Positions 7,301 to 10,511 of a stretch of 10,511 bases of DNA are shown here, piece by piece. The notes beneath the pieces were generated by a model. That model had not been told where the DNA came from and made no database searches. It worked only from the letters and a program-made list of their open reading frames with translations. The stretch's first letter is position 1. Each line of letters starts with the position of its first letter. The translations under genes were made by a program, and so were the position numbers. This stretch comes from Cloacimonetes bacterium UBA6081. GTDB taxonomy: Bacteria > Cloacimonadota > Cloacimonadia > Cloacimonadales > Cloacimonadaceae. The DNA is taken from positions 1 through 10,511 of the forward strand of contig DIXL01000118.1 of the NCBI GenBank assembly GCA_002428685.1, in the 5' to 3' direction.

Positions 7301-7319
7301 TATAAGCACACAATATAAT
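7290..7319 (+). promoter_or_regulatory. Candidate sigma-70 promoter for secDF
   Basis: TTAACA (7290-7295, five of six to TTGACA), 18 bases, then a perfect TATAAT (7314-7319). The predicted start is near 7326, which would leave a leader of about 244 bases before secD. The -35 box lies inside dispersed repeat copy B. The surrounding DNA is AT-rich, so a chance match is possible. Confidence 0.4.
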
Positions 7320-7395
7320 ATAGATACAAATTTGGGAATGATATCTTATGCATTTTGGCTATTACACTCCCTCTCCAAAAGAAATTTACTACTAA

Positions 7396-7440
7396 ATATC
7401 CATGTTAATCCGTTAAATCTGCAAAATCCGTGTAACCATT
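7396..7440 (-). repeat. Dispersed 'ggatttaacggat' repeat, copy C
   Basis: Read on the minus strand it starts aatggttacacggattt, continues cagatttaacggattaaca and ends tggatatt. It closely resembles copy A, and with copy B it shares an identical 19-mer. Together with B it can form a long stem in DNA or RNA. Confidence 0.75.
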
Positions 7441-7569
7441 CTTTAGAGCTATGCCAGATTCCATGCGGGTCAAATAAACATTTCCCTTGACGAATGAAGG
7501 CATATCAGAGTTTTGGATCGAAACGAAATAAACATAAGCTATATTAATGTAAAAAGGGAGCATAAGCCA

Positions 7570-9156
7570 ATGAAGAAGTTTTCCTGGCGTGGTCTTTCAA
7601 TAGTCATATTTATATGCGTAACAGCATTTTATCTGGCTCCTTTGGCAATACCGAGCCTACCGGATTGGTGGGCAAGGAACAAGCTGAAACTTGGTCTTGA
7701 CCTTCGCGGCGGGATGCAAATCCTGCTGGAAGTTGATACTTCAGAGCTTTCGGTTGCGGATGCCCGCGGTGCTGTGGACCAAAACATCAAGATTATCCGT
7801 GAACGTATCGATCAATTCGGCGTTGCAGAGCCATCGATTCAGAAAATGGGTGAAAACCGCATCATGGTGCAGTTGCCCGGAGTTTCCAATTATGAGGCTG
7901 CTGAAAACCTGATTAAACAAACTGCTATGTTGGAATTTAAGCTGGTTACTCCAGCAGATGAAGCCAAGCGCGTGATGGACATGATAGATGTGAACATCAG
8001 CAACAATCTTTCCTTCTTCCCGACTCTGGCAGACCTGGATAAGAAAGACAAAAGCGTCATGCCGGATAGTGCAAAAGCAGACAGCGTGAAAGCCGGTAGC
8101 GGTGTGTTCAGTTCTCTGATACGCCCCGGCGAAGTAGATTATGAAGTTCAATATAGTGATGTCCGCTTGATTCAGGATTTGCTGGCAGATACCTTATTCC
8201 AGCAAGCCGTTCCGATGGGATATCAGCTTGCCTTGGATAAACAGGATACCGAAACTGCCCGTGCAGATAGGGCACTATATGTGCTATCTTCTGCTGTGGA
8301 GCTTTCTGGTGGCGACCTAGCCAAAGCCAAGGTGGAATACGGTTCTGCCACTTCCACCGATCCCCGCATTGCCAACAAGCCTTACATTTCCATAGAAATG
8401 AAGCGTGATGGCAGCCGTAAGTTTGAACGCGTAACTGCAGATAACGTAGGCAAGCGCCTGGCCATAGTTCTGGATGGTGTGGTTTATTCTGCACCAAATA
8501 TTCAGGAACGCATAGCGGGTGGCAGAGCACAGATAACAGGCAAATTCACCTCTGCTGAAGCCAATGAGCTATCAATTGTGTTGAACACAGGTAACCTCAT
8601 TGCCCCCATCAAACCCATTTCAACCTCTATCATAGGAGCTACTTTGGGTAGCGACAGCATCCGAAGTGGCAGCATGGCAGGCTTAATCGGGCTGTTATGT
8701 GTGGTTATCTTTATGCTGATATACTACAAGCTCTGTGGTTTTATCGCAGACTTTGTGCTGATCTTCAATGTGGGTTTCATACTGGCAATGTTAACCGCTT
8801 TTGGTGCCACATTAACTCTTCCCGGTATTGCAGGTATTATCCTAACCATTGGTATGGCTGTGGATGCCAACGTTCTGATCTTTGAACGCATCAGGGAAGA
8901 GCTGGATGGCGGAAAAACCCCACGCAGTGCTGTTGACGCTGGTTATAAACGTGCTGTGATCACCGTTTGGGATGCCAATTTGACCACTTTGATTGCAGCA
9001 GCAGTTTTGTATAACTTCGGTTCCGGTCCCATTCGTGGTTTTGCCGTAACTCTGGCTATCGGTATCATAGGTTCCATGTTCAGTGCTATTGTGTTTGTTC
9101 GCAGTATTCTGGATACATTTGTAATTACCGGCACCAGTAAGAAACTGAGTATTTAG
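7570..9156 (+). CDS. secD: Protein translocase subunit SecD
   Basis: SecD forms, with SecF, the proton-driven membrane complex that pulls exported proteins out on the periplasmic side of SecYEG. The protein is 528 aa. TM1 is at about 8-27, followed by LKLGLDLRGGMQ (39-50), the SecD signature. The periplasmic head runs to about 350 and includes GKRLAIVLDGVVYSAPNIQE (294-313) and GRAQITGKFTSAEANEL (318-334). Five further TM segments lie at roughly 366-387, 389-411, 416-437, 467-484 and 488-513. TM4 carries GMAVDANVLIFERIREE (428-444) with Asp432, equivalent to the conserved proton-path aspartate. A Lys/Asp/Ser-rich stretch (about 155-180) looks like a family-variable loop. The start at 7570 has an AAGGGAG site nine bases upstream; a TTG at 7513 is rejected. 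secF follows after 12 bases. No yajC is next to it. Confidence 0.97.
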   Translation: MKKFSWRGLSIVIFICVTAFYLAPLAIPSLPDWWARNKLKLGLDLRGGMQILLEVDTSELSVADARGAVDQNIKIIRERIDQFGVAEPSIQKMGENRIMVQLPGVSNYEAAENLIKQTAMLEFKLVTPADEAKRVMDMIDVNISNNLSFFPTLADLDKKDKSVMPDSAKADSVKAGSGVFSSLIRPGEVDYEVQYSDVRLIQDLLADTLFQQAVPMGYQLALDKQDTETARADRALYVLSSAVELSGGDLAKAKVEYGSATSTDPRIANKPYISIEMKRDGSRKFERVTADNVGKRLAIVLDGVVYSAPNIQERIAGGRAQITGKFTSAEANELSIVLNTGNLIAPIKPISTSIIGATLGSDSIRSGSMAGLIGLLCVVIFMLIYYKLCGFIADFVLIFNVGFILAMLTAFGATLTLPGIAGIILTIGMAVDANVLIFERIREELDGGKTPRSAVDAGYKRAVITVWDANLTTLIAAAVLYNFGSGPIRGFAVTLAIGIIGSMFSAIVFVRSILDTFVITGTSKKLSI

Positions 9157-9168
9157 GAGGAGGAAACG

Positions 9169-10149
9169 ATGAGAATCTTAAGAACTACAAACATACCCTT
9201 TGTGCGGGTTCGCTATTATGCTTATGTCGTTTCGGCTATCCTTATTCTTGCTGGCTTGGTTGGCATTATTGTCAATGGCCTAAACTGGAGTATCGATTTT
9301 ACCAGTGGTGTGGCTGCAAAAGTAAATCTGCAACCTGTGGATAAAACCACTCCACCCCTTAAAATTGATAAACTGCGTTCAATCCTAAAAAGCAATGGCT
9401 ACCCAGAGGCAGAGATTCAATTTGTTGGTCCTGCGGAAGAAGCTTCTTTTATGATAAAGATTAAGAGCAAAACCAGTTCCAGCGATGTGTCCGCCGATAC
9501 AAAAAACAAGATATTAGATATGATCAAAACAAACCTTCCCGAATATGTGAAGGACAAAGATATGTCTCGCGATGTAATAGAAGAGATTTACGAAGTTGGC
9601 CCAAAAGTTGGAGGCGAACTTAGAACTGCTGCCATGCTTGCGGTAGTGATTTCGTTGGTCTTGATGATTGCATATATCTGGTTCCGCTTCGAATTTACCT
9701 TCGGGTTGATGGCAATTCTGGCTTTGTTCCATGATGTGTTTATCATTGTGGGTATTTTCGCCATAACCGGAAAGGAGATTACGGTGCAAATCATTGCTGC
9801 GCTGCTAACCATTGTGGGTTATAGCATCAACGATACCATCGTGATTTTCGACAGGATTAGAGAAGACCTGAAGATTCACCGCAAAGAGCCCGTGCCGGAA
9901 GTGTTTAACCGTTCTATCAATCAAACCCTGTCGCGAACCTTGATAACAGCAGGAACAACCTTGTTTACAGCCCTTGCGCTATTCATTTTCGGCGGAACCG
10001 TGTTGCATGATTTTGCCTTTGCCATGTGCCTGGGTATTTTCTTTGGAACCTATTCGTCCATCTTTGTGGCCAGCAATTTGGTGATAGACCTGAATGCTAT
10101 CACCCACAAAGAAAAGAAAGCGATTCAACACCTCACCAAGAAAAAATAA
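9169..10149 (+). CDS. secF: Protein translocase subunit SecF
   Basis: The partner of SecD in the Sec export complex, 326 aa, six TM segments. TM1 is at about 16-36, then NWSIDFTSG (39-47). Homologues have DFTGG at this point, so the second-last Gly is Ser here. A periplasmic head domain (about 48-140) and YEVGPKVGGELR (141-152) follow, then TM2-TM6 at roughly 154-172, 178-199, 204-227, 256-276 and 278-305. The conserved VGYSINDTIVIFDRIRED (216-233) and SINQTLSRTLITAGTT (249-264) are intact. A strong GGAGGAGG ribosome-binding site fills the 12-base gap after the secD stop, so both are on one transcript. The tail is Lys-rich. An intrinsic terminator lies 21 bases downstream. Confidence 0.97.
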   Translation: MRILRTTNIPFVRVRYYAYVVSAILILAGLVGIIVNGLNWSIDFTSGVAAKVNLQPVDKTTPPLKIDKLRSILKSNGYPEAEIQFVGPAEEASFMIKIKSKTSSSDVSADTKNKILDMIKTNLPEYVKDKDMSRDVIEEIYEVGPKVGGELRTAAMLAVVISLVLMIAYIWFRFEFTFGLMAILALFHDVFIIVGIFAITGKEITVQIIAALLTIVGYSINDTIVIFDRIREDLKIHRKEPVPEVFNRSINQTLSRTLITAGTTLFTALALFIFGGTVLHDFAFAMCLGIFFGTYSSIFVASNLVIDLNAITHKEKKAIQHLTKKK

Positions 10150-10170
10150 ACCCTATTCTCGATAACATAA

Positions 10171-10201
10171 AAAAGAACCGCTCGTTAAGGGCGGTTCTTT
10201 T
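10171..10201 (+). terminator. Intrinsic terminator of the secDF operon
   Basis: A perfect 11-bp stem, aaaagaaccgc (10171-10181) with gcggttctttt (10191-10201), encloses a 9-nt loop. The right arm ends in TTTT, followed by gtgttt. The A-run before the stem and T-run after it could allow termination in both directions. It starts 21 bases after the secF stop codon. Confidence 0.88.
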
Positions 10202-10249
10202 GTGTTTGGGAAATAGCTTACCTCAGGTTTATATCCTCGGCTCTCATTA

Positions 10250-10318
10250 GCATTCCCATATCATTCCCATATCATTCCCAATAATATTGAGATTGATATG
10301 GGAATGATATGGGAATGC
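10250..10318. repeat. Perfect 25-bp inverted repeat made of 11-bp tandem units
   Basis: Bases 10250-10274 are the exact reverse complement of 10294-10318, with a 19-nt loop. Each arm consists of tandem attcccatatc units (two full copies plus a partial third on the left). The stem is AT/GC mixed and has no T-run after it. It sits about 50 bases beyond the secF terminator and is much longer than a normal terminator stem. Confidence 0.92.
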
Positions 10319-10338
10319 AAGCAAGAAACGGATGTGTA

Positions 10339-10480
10339 AGCGACATCGACTCCAAACCACAGTAAGTGTGGAGTCGTTTCAGCTTTCTCCAGTTTCAAAG
10401 TTATCTCCCATTGTAAAAGCTGAAAGGACTACACACGACATCTGACAGACTAAACATAACCGTTTGTAGTCCATGTCGCT
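10339..10480. repeat. Four-armed palindromic element containing copy 2 of the dispersed element
   Basis: Four related arms alternate in orientation: a at 10339-10357 (agcgacatcgactccaaac), b at 10366-10383 (gtgtggagtcgtttcagc), c at 10419-10436 (gctgaaaggactacacac) and d at 10462-10480 (gtttgtagtccatgtcgct). Arms b and c pair at 16 of 18 positions and form the 71-bp core shared with copy 1 (375-446). Arms a and d pair at 17 of 19. The inner 11 bases of a also pair with b (10 of 11), and those of c with d (10 of 11), so two alternative folds exist. The element has no open reading frame of note. Confidence 0.75.
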
Positions 10481-10511
10481 GCAAAACAAGAGGTCAGCTT
10501 GAACCCAATTT

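Larger units (their letters stand above)
7198..7569. other. Divergent intergenic region upstream of secD
   Basis: This non-coding stretch contains a C6T7 run (7215-7228), dispersed repeat copies B and C in inverted orientation, a candidate plus-strand promoter (7290-7319), and the secD leader. A single gggaatgatat (7334-7344) matches the tandem unit of the inverted repeat near 10300. A TTGACG at 7487-7492 has no acceptable -10 partner. A TATATT at 7540-7545 near secD lacks a suitable -35. Confidence 0.5.
10202..10511. other. Non-coding stretch after secDF with palindromes
   Basis: No gene is visible in these 310 bases up to the window end. Two separate structures are present: a 25-bp perfect inverted repeat (10250-10318) and a four-armed palindromic element (10339-10480). 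The final 30 bases show nothing recognisable. Confidence 0.6.

Noticed and set aside
7513..7569. Upstream TTG start extending SecD by 19 residues
   Set aside because: The added residues do not look like a SecD N-terminus. The ATG at 7570 has a good ribosome-binding site and is followed directly by a normal first membrane segment.
8108..8530. 140-codon minus-strand open frame within secD
   Set aside because: Antisense to a clearly conserved gene, with improbable Trp/His/Cys-rich composition.

Overview
The window looks like a chromosomal segment from an anaerobic bacterium of the FCB supergroup, most probably Cloacimonadota (the Cloacimonetes/WWE1 lineage). The evidence is a large secreted multidomain protein ending in a FlgD-like Ig/type IX-style C-terminal domain (PNPFNP... 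PSGIYLY), a Big_5-type Ig-like lipoprotein of the kind found in Bacteroidota and relatives, an [FeFe]-hydrogenase maturase (HydE), and intergenic spaces full of short tandem and palindromic repeats. The phylum is an inference. No 16S rRNA or species-level marker is present.

Layout. Positions 1-350 hold a 5S rRNA (+ strand, about 159-278) between two arrays of related 7-bp repeats. Positions 605-3424 hold a compact minus-strand operon, read right to left: ybaB/ebfC nucleoid-associated protein, recR, ribE (riboflavin synthase), and a three-Ig-domain lipoprotein. The gene junctions are very tight: zero bases, 31 bases, and a 4-base ATGA overlap. Positions 3425-3809 are non-coding and contain a nested inverted-repeat structure. 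Positions 3810-5885 (minus) encode the secreted surface protein, and 6051-7097 (minus) encode HydE. Positions 7098-7569 form a divergent regulatory region with a good hydE promoter, a candidate secD promoter and an inverted pair of dispersed repeats. Positions 7570-10149 (plus) encode SecD and SecF, closed by an intrinsic terminator at 10171-10201. The last 310 bases contain a perfect 25-bp inverted repeat and a four-armed palindromic element.

How the genes work together. SecDF drives late steps of Sec export, on which both secreted proteins here (the lipoprotein and the FlgD-domain protein) would depend. RecR and YbaB form a widely conserved pair, usually found next to dnaX, which is not in this window. 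RibE and HydE are single members of pathways whose other genes must lie elsewhere.

I found no CRISPR array, transposase, phage gene or clear defence system. The unusual content is the intergenic repeats: three families of short tandem or dispersed repeats, and a palindromic element of about 70 bp present in two copies about 10 kb apart. One of these copies sits in a larger structure that can fold in two mutually exclusive ways.
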